Positions 37,184 through 46,387 of a stretch of 64,000 bases of DNA are shown here, one piece after another. The translations under genes and the position numbers were made by a program. The DNA lies in NCBI GenBank assembly GCA_965221935.1, contig CBDCSZ010000036.1, positions 186,001 through 250,000 on the forward strand, given 5' to 3'. The notes under the pieces are model-generated. The model ran no database searches. It saw only the letters and a program-made list of their open reading frames with translations, and was not told the origin of the DNA. This stretch comes from JAPOXR01 sp965221935. Its GTDB lineage: Bacteria; Pseudomonadota; Alphaproteobacteria; Rhodobacterales; Rhodobacteraceae. The first letter of the stretch is position 1. Each line of letters opens with the position of its first letter.

Positions 37184-38118
37184 TCATTTGGCTCTCTTTT
37201 TTCGGGACCCGCCATAGCGCCCTGCGGCGCCCCGCAGCCGGGGGTCGAGCAAATCCCTGAGGGCGTCGCCGAAAATGTTGAGGCCGTAGACGACAATCAT
37301 CAGGGCAAGACCAGGCCAGACGGACATCAAAGGAGACAGGAACATGTAAGAGCGTCCGGAGCCGCTGAGCATCCCTCCCCAGGTGGGATCCGGTGGTGGG
37401 ATGCCCAAACCCAGGAAGCTGAGGGCGGCTTCCCCTAAAATCATGCCCGGCACAGTTGCCGAAAATATCATGATGACGGTCGGCATGATATTGGGCATGA
37501 TATGCCGGGTCATGATTTCCGCGGTCGGACTGCCGATCGCCACCGCCGCCTCCACATACATATTCTCCCGAATGGCGATGACGGCGCTTCTCATGACCCT
37601 TGAAACGCCGATGCCCTGCACCAGCCCCATCGCGATAATCAGCTGCCACATCCCCGGCCCCACGATAGAGACCGCAAACAAGAAAATGATGAACGGGGGA
37701 AAGCAGATCCAGCCGTCCACAAACCGCTGCGCCACCAAATCGAACTTGCCGCCGAAAAACCCGGAAGGGACCCCTATCAGCAAGGCAACCAGCATCGCCA
37801 GAGCAGTCGCCCCTAAACCGACAATCATCGAGTTGCGGGCCCCAAAGACAATGCGGCTGAAAATGTCCCGCCCCAGGTTGTCCGCCCCGAGGAAATACTT
37901 GAATGAGGGGGATGCAGGTAATCTCTCGGGTGAATGTCGTTCACCCCATAAGGCGCCAGCCAATCGGCAAAAATTCCAGTGAAAAGAAAGAGCAGCACGA
38001 TCATCCCGCCAATAAGACCCAGGGGCTGCTCCCTGACCAGCCTGGTCAAAAACACCGCCAGCCTGGCGCGCCGCCTGGGCTCACTGATTTCAGGCGGCAT
38101 TTCCAGCGTTTCCTTCAT
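37184..38118 (-). pseudogene. Oligopeptide ABC transporter permease OppC/DppC, one frameshift
   Basis: The ATG at 38118 follows AGGAGA. The first frame encodes a cytoplasmic N-terminus and the first membrane helix (LGLIGGMIVLLFLFTGIF) up to VNDIHPRDYLHPP. The second frame continues PSFKYFLGADNLGRDIFSRI and carries the permease signature region EAAVAIGSPTAEIMTRHIMP and five more helices. A run of five G (plus strand, around 37908-37912) that should be six explains the shift. Either the gene is off, the tract slips, or the base call is wrong. It partners OppB, OppD, OppF and the binding protein. Confidence 0.82.
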
Positions 38119-38184
38119 ATGAAGGTTTCTCCTGGTCTATCATTCCACATCGGCCGCTTCCATGTCGCTTTGGTGCACTGACGG

Positions 38185-38221
38185 TCCCCTCGGGGAATAT
38201 CTCGAAAATCCCCTTTCGAGA
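38185..38221. other. Hairpins between oppB and oppC
   Basis: TCCCCTCGGGGA (38185-38196) is a 12-base palindrome and TCTCGAAA-N6-TTTCGAGA (38200-38221) a perfect 8-bp stem. They lie in the 141-base gap of the opp transcript and could adjust mRNA stability or partial termination. Confidence 0.5.
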
Positions 38222-38259
38222 GGGCTCCCGAAGGGTGGGGCGGGTAATGAATAACCCCC

Positions 38260-39240
38260 TTATCCATACCGAATCCTGGGGTCCAGAAGGGCGTAGGTCA
38301 AGTCAATCACTAGATTGGCCAGCATTATAATGATTGCGGCAAACATCGTTATTCCGGAGACTACGGGATAGTCTCGATCATTAATGGCCTGAATCAATAA
38401 ATGACCCAGGCCGGGCAAGCCGAATATCCTCTCTATGATAATGGTACCCCCAATCACCCACGGTAACATATATCCGATTACGGTGATCACCGGAATGAGG
38501 GCGTTGGGAAGCGCATGCCGGAGGATGACCACCTTCTCCTTGTTCCCCTTTGACCAACCTGTCCTGATGTAATCTTGCCTGAGGATTTCCAGCATCATGG
38601 TTCGGGTCATCCTCATGACCAACCCCGACATCAGCATGCCCAAAACAAGAGAGGGCACGATGAACTGCCCCAGGTTTTTAAGCGGGTCCTCAGTGAAACT
38701 GGTATACTCAATCGGCGGAGACCACCCCCACCAAAGCGAGGGGAAGACGATTACCAGCGTCCCCAGCCAGAAGTCGGGCATCGCGATAGCAAACATAGAA
38801 AAGCTGCGCGCGGTGTAGTCCCCCATAGTGTTCTGCCGTATCGCTGAATAGATCCCGATGGGGAGGGCTATCAGGACGGCTATTGTCAAACTCATGAAAG
38901 CAAGCTCAAAGGTTATTGGTAATCGCTTGAGGACTATCCCAGTCACCGGGAGCTGGCTCCATAGGGATAATCCAAGGCTGCCTTGAAAAAGTCCGGAAAA
39001 AGAGCCATGGTGGTCCGGAATCACTCCTAACCAACGCCCGTATTGCACAGGGATCGACGCATCCAGTCCTAAGCGTTTTCTTATAATCTCTTTGGTCATT
39101 TCTGGCATGTTTCCAAGCCCAGATGACATCTCGGACACTACATCGCCGGGAATTAAGCGAATGGCAAAGAACACGATGAGACTCACTACGAATATAGTGG
39201 GTATAATCAGGAGTACTCTCCTGATTATGTAGGCTTGCAT
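38260..39240 (-). CDS. Oligopeptide ABC transporter permease OppB/DppB
   Basis: The 326-residue protein has the N-terminal helix and RLIPGDVV turn of the DppB family, a periplasmic loop, five further membrane helices, and the cytoplasmic coupling loop KVVILRHALPNALIPVITV followed by IERIFGLPGLGHLLIQAIND. The ATG at 39240 follows AAGGGG; an in-frame extension upstream lacks coding character. First gene of the oppB-oppC-dehydrogenase transcript. A second, broken copy of its middle part lies at 55869-56191. Confidence 0.92.
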   Translation of the reverse strand: MQAYIIRRVLLIIPTIFVVSLIVFFAIRLIPGDVVSEMSSGLGNMPEMTKEIIRKRLGLDASIPVQYGRWLGVIPDHHGSFSGLFQGSLGLSLWSQLPVTGIVLKRLPITFELAFMSLTIAVLIALPIGIYSAIRQNTMGDYTARSFSMFAIAMPDFWLGTLVIVFPSLWWGWSPPIEYTSFTEDPLKNLGQFIVPSLVLGMLMSGLVMRMTRTMMLEILRQDYIRTGWSKGNKEKVVILRHALPNALIPVITVIGYMLPWVIGGTIIIERIFGLPGLGHLLIQAINDRDYPVVSGITMFAAIIIMLANLVIDLTYALLDPRIRYG

Positions 39241-39259
39241 TTTGTATCCCCTTGTTTCT

Positions 39260-39735
39260 CTACCCTTGACACCCCGATTGCTCCAGAATTTTCTCGCCTG
39301 TTTCCTTTGCCTTCTTTCGTTCGCCCTGGGTTGTGTTAGCCTGGATACGGAACAGATAAACATTGACCAGGTCCAGGTCCTCGCGGGCGTTGACTTTTAC
39401 GGCACCCGCCAGCTTTTCCATCAGGTCAAAACGGCCGCAGACCCTTGATATCTCCGTGGCTTCCTCATGCAGGGACAAGGCCAGGGAGTATTGCCGTTTC
39501 CAGGCCGCGACTCCTTTAAGGTCCAGGCCCACGTCAAACAAAGCGCAGGGCTTGTTCGAAAGCCGAAGCCGCTCTGGCCTGACGGCCGGCTTTCACGATT
39601 GCAGGCCGCCAGGCTCAAGAGTTTCTTGGTTTCTTCCGGTTTCTTTCCAGAGTGCAGGCTGGGTCGTTTGCAGCAGTGTTCCGTCCTCCCCAAACAGGCC
39701 ATTTGGCGCGACCAAATGTACGGAGGCTTCGACAT
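39260..39735 (-). pseudogene. C-terminal fragment of an ATPase/TPR sensory protein
   Basis: Frames joined near 39545 give SFEQALR-like sequence followed by VGLDLKGVAAWKRQYSLALS, LHEEATEISRVCGRFDLMEK and VNVYLFRIQANTTQGERKKA. The ALHEEA...CGDFE...RIQA pattern resembles the TPR-rich region behind the AAA ATPase of large multi-domain kinases (predicted ATPases). Only about 120 residues remain. The assignment rests on pattern memory. Confidence 0.4.
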
Positions 39736-39780
39736 TGTGTCAACATGTGCCGAAATGCCTTGCTTTTAAGCATATCATAT
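39735..39780 (+). promoter_or_regulatory. Candidate FadR-like control region
   Basis: TTGTGTCAA (39735-39743), a small palindrome, and ATATCATAT (39772-39780) lie 70-115 bases before the regulator start. Both occur, with one mismatch each, in front of the second paralogue (53661-53669 and 53623-53631). ATATSATAT also appears before the acetoacetate-decarboxylase-like gene and oppD. Inferred operator. Confidence 0.4.
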
Positions 39781-39849
39781 CATCGCAGAAGGTCCGTCAA
39801 AAGGCGTTGATGGTGTCATCGGCGGCGTGGTAGAAGGAGGACGCAGGTC

Positions 39850-40602
39850 ATGGCGCAATCGGGAGCAGCGGACGTGTCGGAGCAGCGAAGCGCGAACAGG
39901 GCGGCGGACTTTGTGATCCAGACCCTTGAGGAGAGAATCCAGACTGGCGAGCTGAGGGACGGTGAGCCGCTGCCCACGGAGCGGGACATGATGGGTGAGT
40001 TCCGCATCAGCAGAACGGTTGTGCGGGAAGCTGTGCACGCCCTGTCGAACCGAGGGCTGGTCGAGGCCCGCCCCCGCTTTCGCCCCGTCGTTCGGAAACC
40101 CGGATACGATGCGGCCATGCACGCCGTCGGCAGTGTCGTCCCTCACCTTCTCGACCAGCCCGGCGGCCTCAAGAACCTGTTCGACACGCGAATCTTGGTT
40201 GAGGCGGCGCTTGTGCGTCAGGCAGCGCTGCACGCCGGGAAGGACGATCTCGCTGCCTTGAGACAGGCCCTGGAGGAGAATGGCGCGGCAGTAGGCGATT
40301 CGGAGCGCTTCTGGCGCACCGACATGGAATTTCACGGCGTGCTGTACCGGATAACCGGGAATCCCGTGCTGCCCGCCATCCACGAGGCCTTCACGACCTG
40401 GCTTTCACCCTATTGGCGGAAGCCGCGCCCGCCGGAGGACAGCCAATCCAACCACCAGGCCCACAAAGGGATTTTCGAAGCCATCCTGATGCGCGATTCC
40501 GACGCCGCGGAAGAGCGGCTGCGGTCGCATCTCTCGGGTTGCTTCTGGACGACCCCCCTGTTCGCGGAGGATGCGCGAAGCGCTGGCTTAACACAGCCTT
40601 GA
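39850..40602 (+). CDS. FadR/GntR-family regulator (FCD domain)
   Basis: The 250-residue protein has an N-terminal winged helix (ERIQTGELRDGEPLPTERDM, then FRISRTVVREAVHALSNRGL) and a C-terminal all-helical FCD ligand domain with the metal-binding pattern FWRTDMEFHGVLYRITGN and SHLSGCFW. The ATG follows GAAGGAGG. It presumably represses transport/catabolic genes in response to a carboxylate. A near-identical second gene at 50457-53553 is interrupted by IS110, and both have the same upstream sequence, so this is a duplicated locus. Confidence 0.92.
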   Translation: MAQSGAADVSEQRSANRAADFVIQTLEERIQTGELRDGEPLPTERDMMGEFRISRTVVREAVHALSNRGLVEARPRFRPVVRKPGYDAAMHAVGSVVPHLLDQPGGLKNLFDTRILVEAALVRQAALHAGKDDLAALRQALEENGAAVGDSERFWRTDMEFHGVLYRITGNPVLPAIHEAFTTWLSPYWRKPRPPEDSQSNHQAHKGIFEAILMRDSDAAEERLRSHLSGCFWTTPLFAEDARSAGLTQP

Positions 40603-40900
40603 GGGCGCGCCCCGCGGTGGACCGCGAAGCGTTAGCCCGGATTCGTCCGTGCGCCGTGGAAAGGCGCGTTTTCCTTGCGGTTGCGAACCCCTCCCAACAA
40701 TTGTGGCTTCGGCTGGCAGCAGCCAGAGCGGCCTGCGGAGGTGACTATGCAGGTTGAAGCACTCTGGTGACAACGGTCTGCGCTGAGCAGCTTGGCGACC
40801 ATGCGGGCCGGAACGCGAATGAACGCCGGGCAGGCCTCAAGAAGGGCGTCGCGTGAGCCGACCCTCCTGACTTAAGGGGAAGGCTGCAGGCAGTTCGGGA
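40603..40900. other. No gene seen
   Basis: About 300 bases after the regulator without a recognisable gene. Confidence 0.35.
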
Positions 40901-40916
40901 AGCAAGCGACAGACGC

Positions 40917-41150
40917 ACCGGGCCGATTCCGGCTTCTGCCGGGACGAGATCATGGCATGGTGCGAGGCCGAGGGCTGCGCGATCGGCCTTGCCCGAAATT
41001 TCAGGCTGCGCCAGCGCATTGCGGAGGGACCGCTGGGCCTCGCGCGGAACGGCGCTGTTCACAGGCCCGCTGGCCGCATGGGCGGCGGACCGCTGGGCCT
41101 CGCGCGGAACGGCGCCTTCAGCGGGCTTAGTGATGACCTTACCGATGACC
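40917..41150 (+). pseudogene. IS1380-family transposase fragment with internal repeat
   Basis: The frame reads DSGFCRDEIMAWCEAEGC, then IGLARNFRLRQRIAEG, characteristic of the middle of IS1380 transposases. It is followed by two copies of a 29-base unit (41027-41055 and 41087-41115, 60 bases apart). Only about 80 codons survive. Confidence 0.5.
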
Positions 41151-41242
41151 GAGGTCCATTGGGCGATGAACGATTTTGGGTGGGTCTTGGCGAATTCGCG
41201 GACATCGACAGCCTCGCTGGGAAACGACGCCGCATGAATCAA
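41120..41242 (-). pseudogene. Unassigned N-terminal fragment
   Basis: From a TTG at 41242 the minus strand encodes IHAASFPSEAVDVREFAKTH and PKSFIAQWTSVIGKVITKP, which has coding character and may be the start of a small protein cut by the IS1380 fragment. No family assigned. Confidence 0.3.
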
Positions 41243-41393
41243 GCTTTCAAGGCGACGATCTTTATCTTTGTGAGATCGTGTCTCTCCATGAGGTTTGACG
41301 ATGCGTAGCGGATCAAGTCGCTCAAATATCGACTTTACTCAGAGACTACATCGCTCGTACCGCTTCAAACAGGATCGGAAGCCCAAAGATATG

Positions 41394-41410
41394 CCAAACT
41401 GGACATTTGG
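41394..41410. promoter_or_regulatory. Inverted repeat CCAAA-N7-TTTGG, candidate operator
   Basis: The palindrome lies 36 bases upstream of the second antitoxin start, followed by the AT-rich TTATATACTAAA that could be a -10 region. Antitoxins of this type usually repress their own operon. Confidence 0.45.
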
Positions 41411-41445
41411 GAAGTTATATACTAAATGTGGACAAAAGGAAGCTC

Positions 41446-41865
41446 ATGCTCAACGTTGTGAAGCTTGGTCCGGCCAATCCTTCGCCGAGGCGCGGATCGA
41501 CATATGGCGAAGGAGAGGTGCGCGCGATGCAGCGTGCCATCATTGCCCTGTTTGCGAAATGGGGTGTCAGTGATGTTGACGCTGCGATCCTTCTTGGCGG
41601 TCTTGCGGCTAAGACATTTCGACGTTGGAAAGACGGCGAGTATGGACGTGTGAATCGCGATCTTGCAGATCGAATGTCGAACCTCTTGGCCATTCATAAG
41701 GCTCTTCGGATCATCTTCGAGGATCCAAGTAAGGGCTACGAGTGGATGCGGTCGAAGAACAAGTCGTTTCAGGATCGCGCTGCGCTAGACCTGCTTCGGC
41801 AGGGCGGGATGGACGACCTTGTTCGCATCAGGCGATACTTGGATTCCGTGCGCGGGGGATGGTGA
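41446..41865 (+). CDS. Xre/MbcA/ParS-type antitoxin (second system)
   Basis: The 139-residue protein has an N-terminal basic region, a helix-turn-helix (MQRAIIALFAKWGVSDVDAA, then GGLAAKTFRRWKDGEYG) and a C-terminal region (GYEWMRSKNKSFQDRAALD) of the MbcA type. The ATG follows AGGAAG. Its 3' end overlaps the toxin start (ATGGTGA). Differs clearly in sequence from the antitoxin at 22566-22925, so the two systems are independent. Confidence 0.9.
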   Translation: MLNVVKLGPANPSPRRGSTYGEGEVRAMQRAIIALFAKWGVSDVDAAILLGGLAAKTFRRWKDGEYGRVNRDLADRMSNLLAIHKALRIIFEDPSKGYEWMRSKNKSFQDRAALDLLRQGGMDDLVRIRRYLDSVRGGW

Positions 41866-42578
41866 AAGCTCCACAAGCCCAGATCACGTGGGACGAAACC
41901 CATCGCTTGGTGATGTCCCGCTATCCGCCGATCGATCTCTTTGATGATATCGCGGATCCGCGCGACTGGGAGGCGCTTGCACTCGCACAATCGCGCACCA
42001 ACCCGCGCATCGATGAAGAGATCGGGGATTTGTCGCAGGTTCCAGTTGAGCGCCGCCTATCGGGGGAGGGGGCGTCCTGGGTGATGGCGGCATTTACCCA
42101 TGTCTCGCCTGATCGGCCGACGCGCTTTACCGATGGAACCTATGGGGTTTATTGCGCCGCTGACGCGCTTGAGACAGCGTTCTACGAGCACACGTTTCAC
42201 ATAGGCAGAGTTTATTCCGATGCGGGAATGAGCTCGGGGTGGCTCGGCCAAGCGCGTCAGCTCATAGGATCCATTGATGCGGAGCTTTCCGATGTTCGCG
42301 GACACGGGTTCGAAAAGATCATGGATCCCGATCTTTCGAGCTATGCGGAGGCGCAAGTCTTTGCCATCGCGGAGAAAGCCGGCGATTCAAATGGCATCGT
42401 TTACCCCAGCCAACGGCTGAGAGAGGGAACCTGTATTGCCGCCTTCTTTCCCGATGTCGTGTCGCGGGCGCGGCAAGCGGATCATTTTCGCTATCACTGG
42501 AATGGTGAGCGGATCGACTTTGTGCAGAAGCTGACTGGTGGGCGAACCATGTTCGAGCTTGAGATCGCAAATGGGTGA
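41859..42578 (+). CDS. RES-domain toxin (second system)
   Basis: The 239-residue protein carries a longer RES domain: PTRFTDGTYGVYCAADALET, AFYEHTFHIGRVYSDAGMSS, SYAEAQVFAIAEKAGDSNGI and VYPSQRLREGTCIAAFFPDV. The conserved Arg, Glu and Ser positions are recognisable (RFTDG, ETAFYEH, VYPSQR). Likely NAD+-consuming. ATG at 41859 overlaps the antitoxin end; the stop overlaps the next ATG (42571), so three genes are translationally linked. Intact. Confidence 0.88.
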   Translation: MVKAPQAQITWDETHRLVMSRYPPIDLFDDIADPRDWEALALAQSRTNPRIDEEIGDLSQVPVERRLSGEGASWVMAAFTHVSPDRPTRFTDGTYGVYCAADALETAFYEHTFHIGRVYSDAGMSSGWLGQARQLIGSIDAELSDVRGHGFEKIMDPDLSSYAEAQVFAIAEKAGDSNGIVYPSQRLREGTCIAAFFPDVVSRARQADHFRYHWNGERIDFVQKLTGGRTMFELEIANG

Positions 42579-42984
42579 ACCCAAGCAATTTCGGCGTGGA
42601 AAGGACTTCCAGAAGCTGGTCAGAAAAACCTGGGAAGAACCCAGAAAACCTGCCGAGTTCCATTGCCGGTTTGAAGAGGAGGTCACGCACAAAAAGGTTC
42701 GGGGCAGGGCCGACATCGTGCTTTATGTGGACTGTGGTTTTCGAGCCGTTCTTGAGATCTAGGCCACCGACTGGGACTGCATCAAGCCCATAAACGTGAT
42801 CCGCAATCTATGGCGGCATCAGCACCGGCTTTTGAGACACATCGACAAGTTTCTCGAGCACGGCAATCTGAGTGTCTCGCCAGGCATTCTCTATCTGCGA
42901 CCGCCGGTTCTAGACGAAATCAGAGAACAAATCGAGAGCCACCTGGAAGCCGAGGTATTCCCGCTTAATGGTTCAGCAAGTTGA
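42571..42984 (+). pseudogene. PD-(D/E)xK nuclease-like protein, nonsense at the catalytic Lys
   Basis: The frame begins with ATG overlapping the toxin stop and encodes FRRGKDFQKLVRKTWEEPRK, then VRGRADIVLYVDCGFRAVLE-I followed by TAG, then ATDWDCIKPINVIRNLWRHQ and a C-terminal GILYLRPPVL. ADIVLYVD...VLEI-K is the usual D...ExK arrangement of restriction-like nucleases; the TAG stands exactly where the Lys (AAG) is expected. About 137 residues without the stop. Family assignment is tentative. It appears to be the third gene of the toxin operon. Confidence 0.5.
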
Positions 42985-43300
42985 ATGAGCATTGACTGCT
43001 GTGTATCCGCCGCCGCTGCATAGTGTCGATTGCATGATCGCGGGAATGTATAAGGTCTGGATCGAATTACACGATTGATCTTATGGCTTGTGGATATAAT
43101 AAAATTAGGGCGTGAAGGGAGCAAGGCTTGGCAGCCCGGAGACCTCAAATATCGCTGGACTAATAAGCCTTGCAGGCCAAGGGAAGCAGACTTTGGCGCA
43201 TTGAGCGGCGAAAGTCTCGAAAGAGCTCATTCTGTGGAAAAACAACCTGTTGCGAGTGCAGAGAGGTAGTGATGAACTGGGTGCGTGAGCGCTTTTCTGA
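42985..43300. other. No gene; probable IS1182 end
   Basis: No coding signal is seen. The right half probably contains the terminal repeat of the IS1182 remnant, but I could not match it to a left end because that end is missing. Confidence 0.35.
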
Positions 43301-44310
43301 TCAGGTTGTCCGTGTTTTCTGCGGTGCAGGAAAGAGGTTTGCTGGTTTGCGGGGGTTCTGGGCGGTTGCGGCGAGCTGGATTTCGTCACTTGCGCCACAC
43401 GGACCGCGTAATCGCAATCTGCCGAGGCCGAGAATGCGTTTGAGGTGGGCAAACAGCATCTTGATCTTCTTTCGCAGCTTCATTGAGACGTCGAATTGCT
43501 TGGCTTTGGCGATGTCACGGGCGACCTGACGAGCAACTTCATGCTCCTCGCGGGTGATCTTGCGGGCGTCCGCGTTCGGGCAGCACTTCGGATTTGAGGG
43601 ACACGCCCGGCACGTCAGTTTCAAGGCCTGGCACTTGGCGACACCCTTGTCTGTTGGGCCACGGTTTGGGTCTGAGCAGTTGCGGCGGTATTGCTTGAGC
43701 GCTTCGCCTTCCGAACAAATGTATTGATTGTTCTCCGCGTCCCATTCGAAGTCAGCCCGGCTCCAGTTTCCATCGCTGCGACCAGCCTTGTCGATCACTG
43801 GGATCAGTGGAGCGACACCTCGATCAACCAGCCAACCCAGCATTGGCCCTGATCCATAGGCGGTGTCTGCGACAGGCCGTTCTGGCTGCAGATTGAACTT
43901 CGCCTTCACCCGATTCAGCATTGTGCGGTTCGCGCCGACTTCGGCCGGTCGGGTATCAACAATGACACCGTGATCGGTATCGATCAGGCAGTTGTTGGAA
44001 TAGGCGAGAAGGCAGGGCCTTTGCGAGCCGCCGTCCATTGACTGGCTGGGTTGGAATGGGACGTGAACTTGGGTTCAACGGTGGTGGCTGCTCCGAAGGC
44101 TGCCTCGTCCAGCACTTCGAGGTATTCCTTCACGGCCCGCGGCGCATCCGCCGGATCGATCGTGCTGTGATCCCATTCTTCCTTCGATGTGGAGTTTTTG
44201 TTTGTTGGCATCGGCCTCGATCAGGCTGGCGTCCACTGCGAGGCGCTGGCCGCAGACCAGCCTTTCGGCAATGCACCGTGCGACCAAGGTCTCGAAGAGA
44301 TGGCGCAGCC
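43301..44310 (-). pseudogene. IS1182-family transposase, N-terminally truncated and frameshifted
   Basis: From about 44310 downward the frames give CEWLRHLFETLVARCIAERL, QRLAVDASLIEADANKQ with the first Asp, a linker (WDHSTIDPADAPRAVKEYLE), LAYSNNCLIDTDHGVIVDTR, VADTAYGSGPMLGWLVDRG with the second Asp and the Cys-rich block LTCRACPSNPKCCP typical of IS1182. Frameshifts occur near 44140-44190 and 44030. The first 100 residues are replaced by an aldehyde dehydrogenase fragment. Confidence 0.75.
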
Positions 44311-44480
44311 ATTCACACTTCACATTCCCGGAAACGACCATGACGCTCATGGCCACGTGGAAGTTTGCTCCAGCAATGGCGGAAGGCAATTCGGTCATCC
44401 TGAAGCTGGCCGGGCAATCGCCGCTGACCGGCATCCTGACCGCCGAACTCGCAGCCGAGGCGGGCATCAAGGGTGCCCGG
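44311..44480 (+). pseudogene. Aldehyde dehydrogenase, internal fragment
   Basis: The plus strand encodes MTLMATWKFAPAMAEGNSVI, LKLAGQSPLTGILTAELAAE and AGIKGA, equivalent to the cofactor-binding region before the catalytic Cys of ALDHs (MAAWKIAPALATGNSVVLKP in relatives). No catalytic residues remain. It differs from the intact gene at 2607-4031 and lies between IS1182 and the GntR gene. Confidence 0.6.
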
Positions 44481-44490
44481 CCGAATTTCG

Positions 44491-45177
44491 TCAGGCCACT
44501 TCGGTTTCTTTCTGCCGTTCTTTGATCCAGGAAATCATGTCGTTGCAACCCGCAATATCACGCTGGATCGCCCCTCGTGCTTTCTCGCCGTCGCGGTTAC
44601 GCAGGCCGTCGAGCACGTCGTAGTGGACGTGTTGTTCCATGGCCGCCTTTCCCATCGTTTCCAATTGGTAGATGCGCAGAATTGGTCCCTTCAGCGCCCA
44701 CATGTTTTCCACAGTCGCATGCAACACTGGCATATCCGCAGCAGCCATAAGGTTGAAATGGAACCGGCGATTGAGACGAGCTGCTCGTACCGGGTCGCCG
44801 CGAGCTGCTTCGCCTAACTGCTCCTGAATGTCTTCAAGGCTCTTGAGCTGCCGGGGTGTGATCTTTTGTGCCGCGGCTTCCGCGGCTTCCCCCTCGAGCA
44901 AAATACCGATCCGCTGGATTTCGTGCATTTGATCGGGCGTCAGTTCGGGGACGTGAATTGCCGTGGCCGCTTTCATTTCGAGCGCTTTTTCGCTCACCAA
45001 CCGAAAAATCGTTTCGCGAACCGGCGTGATCGACACGCCGAGCTCATTGGCAAGCCCCGCAATTGTAAGTCTTTCGCCAGGCTCATACCTTCCTTCCACC
45101 AAAGCGTTCCGGACAGCGCCATAAACCTGTTCGGACAAATTGCCAGTTTTCAGCGGAATTAAACCGGTTTTGCGCAT
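44491..45177 (-). CDS. GntR-family regulator (FCD domain)
   Basis: The 228-residue protein has a winged helix (GAVRNALVEGRYEPGERLTI, LANELGVSITPVRETIFRLV) and an FCD domain with the ligand-site helix AARLNRRFHFNLMAAADMPV and QHVHYDVLDGLRNRDGEKA. It probably senses an organic acid and controls transport or catabolic genes. Upstream is the motif TTTTCTATGAT shared with two genes near the left end of the window. The 3' end abuts the ALDH fragment. Intact. Confidence 0.9.
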   Translation of the reverse strand: MRKTGLIPLKTGNLSEQVYGAVRNALVEGRYEPGERLTIAGLANELGVSITPVRETIFRLVSEKALEMKAATAIHVPELTPDQMHEIQRIGILLEGEAAEAAAQKITPRQLKSLEDIQEQLGEAARGDPVRAARLNRRFHFNLMAAADMPVLHATVENMWALKGPILRIYQLETMGKAAMEQHVHYDVLDGLRNRDGEKARGAIQRDIAGCNDMISWIKERQKETEVA

Positions 45178-45200
45178 CGTAAGGCCTCACATTGCTCATC

Positions 45201-45211
45201 TTTTCTATGAT
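45201..45211 (+). promoter_or_regulatory. Candidate operator TTTTCTATGAT
   Basis: 24 bases upstream of the GntR start; same 11-mer type as 2441-2451 and 9771-9781. Suggests autoregulation. Confidence 0.35.
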
Positions 45212-45224
45212 ACTTTTGCCGTGC

Positions 45225-45322
45225 GCTGTTATCGAAAAAAACCTCCGGATGGCGCACTTTGCCTGGATTCGGACGAGTCCTCTTTTGTCACCGGCAGCGG
45301 TTTGGTCATTGACGGCGGATGA
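45225..45322 (+). pseudogene. Short-chain dehydrogenase, C-terminal fragment
   Basis: The frame ends DGALCLDSDESSFVTGSGLV followed by IDGG and stop, the canonical C-terminus of classical SDRs. Nothing of the Rossmann fold is present here. A 22-codon SDR N-terminus lies at 55802-55867 beside opp genes; the two could be ends of the same former gene. Confidence 0.65.
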
Positions 45323-45366
45323 ACCGCCGGGTGATGATGAAATTACACATCTGTCTCCCTATTTGT

Positions 45367-46214
45367 TTAACCCAATATTCTCTGATCACCATGGTCGCCG
45401 GAGCCGATTCGGTATTCCATTGTGGCTCCCCTGTATTCAATAATTTCAAGCTCATGAAAGGCATTGACTATCATATGCTGTGTTGGCAGATCTTCCCAGC
45501 GAGCCTTATGAAAATTCACTTCTCCGGTAGCAGTGAAAAGTTTTTCTGGAGGTGATGGCTTTTCTGGATCAGGGGTTAAAACCGCGTACTCCGAATCAGA
45601 CTTGCCCCAGTCTCCTGTTCTAGGCATGTATTTATAATGAATAATGCCTCTGAGAAATTTTTCTTCGGATTCGTTAAATATGGAGCTGCTCTCTCCGGGT
45701 TTAGCTTCCTTTAAATTGTTCAGTTTGAGATCCAGAAATCGAAAACCCATCCAGCTTGCTGTACAATGTGTCTCGCCCCTGCAGACATTGGGTTCGGGCA
45801 AGTCACAATAAATCTTTGAGAATCCTAGCTGCTCTCTTCCGGTTAGTATTGGGTCTGTCAGGTTTTCCCATAAAACTGTAAGAAACGGACCGCCGCGCGG
45901 TCCTTAGTTCCGTTGTAAATCACTGGGAATGTTACACCAAGGACGTTGTAGCCTCTGCCCGCAAGCCAATCGATTTCTTTCATAAACGTCTCAAAAACCG
46001 TCACGACAGGTTCGCCCGCAAGTTCAAATCTTGGTGGAAGGAGTTTTTGTAGTTGAGACGCATTTGTCAAAAAACTAACTGAAAGATTAGTGATCTTTCT
46101 CTTGTCGGTATTAAACACGAATTTTTTGCCGCCGGGCCCCTGTCGGGGTCCGCACATAGGGCCAAAATGAATGGGCATCATGTACATTGATTCAGGATTT
46201 AGTGTGTAAGTCAT
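45367..46214 (-). pseudogene. Acetoacetate-decarboxylase-family protein, one frameshift
   Basis: From ATG at 46214: MYMMPIHFGPMCGPRQGPGG, VSFLTNASQLQKLLPPRFEL, EIDWLAGRGYNVLGVTFPV and then, in a second frame after about 45880, FLTVLWENLTDPILTGREQL, GFSKIYCDLPEPNVC and a C-terminal half. The layout fits the ADC family (about 280 residues). A single-base change separates the frames, so this could be a recent lesion or a sequencing error. Its upstream region is shared with oppD, implying common regulation with peptide uptake. Confidence 0.72.
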
Positions 46215-46317
46215 CTAAATGTCTCAGAATTATTGGCCCAGTCATTGGGGGTTAGGCAACATTCCTTTCCAGATTTCGAAAAGGATTTCGTCCCCCCACC
46301 ATGGCTTGGACCGAATC

Positions 46318-46376
46318 GTCATTTTGTTCTGCTGTCAAGAGCATCATATATATCATATAACGCCAAAAGGAACCCG
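46318..46376 (-). promoter_or_regulatory. Shared upstream block (ADC-like gene copy)
   Basis: Read toward the ADC-like gene, this block contains GTTCCTTTTGGCGTTATATG, the 9-mer ATATGATAT (plus-strand ATATCATAT at 46350-46358) and GCAGAACAAAATGAC. It is nearly identical to 48366-48416 in front of oppD. Inferred promoter/operator of a common regulon. Confidence 0.5.
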
Positions 46377-46387
46377 ACAAGTGCTTC

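Noticed and set aside
41027..41115. Duplicated 29-mer as a regulatory array
   Set aside because: The copies are 60 bases apart within an IS1380 fragment and look like an in-frame internal duplication.
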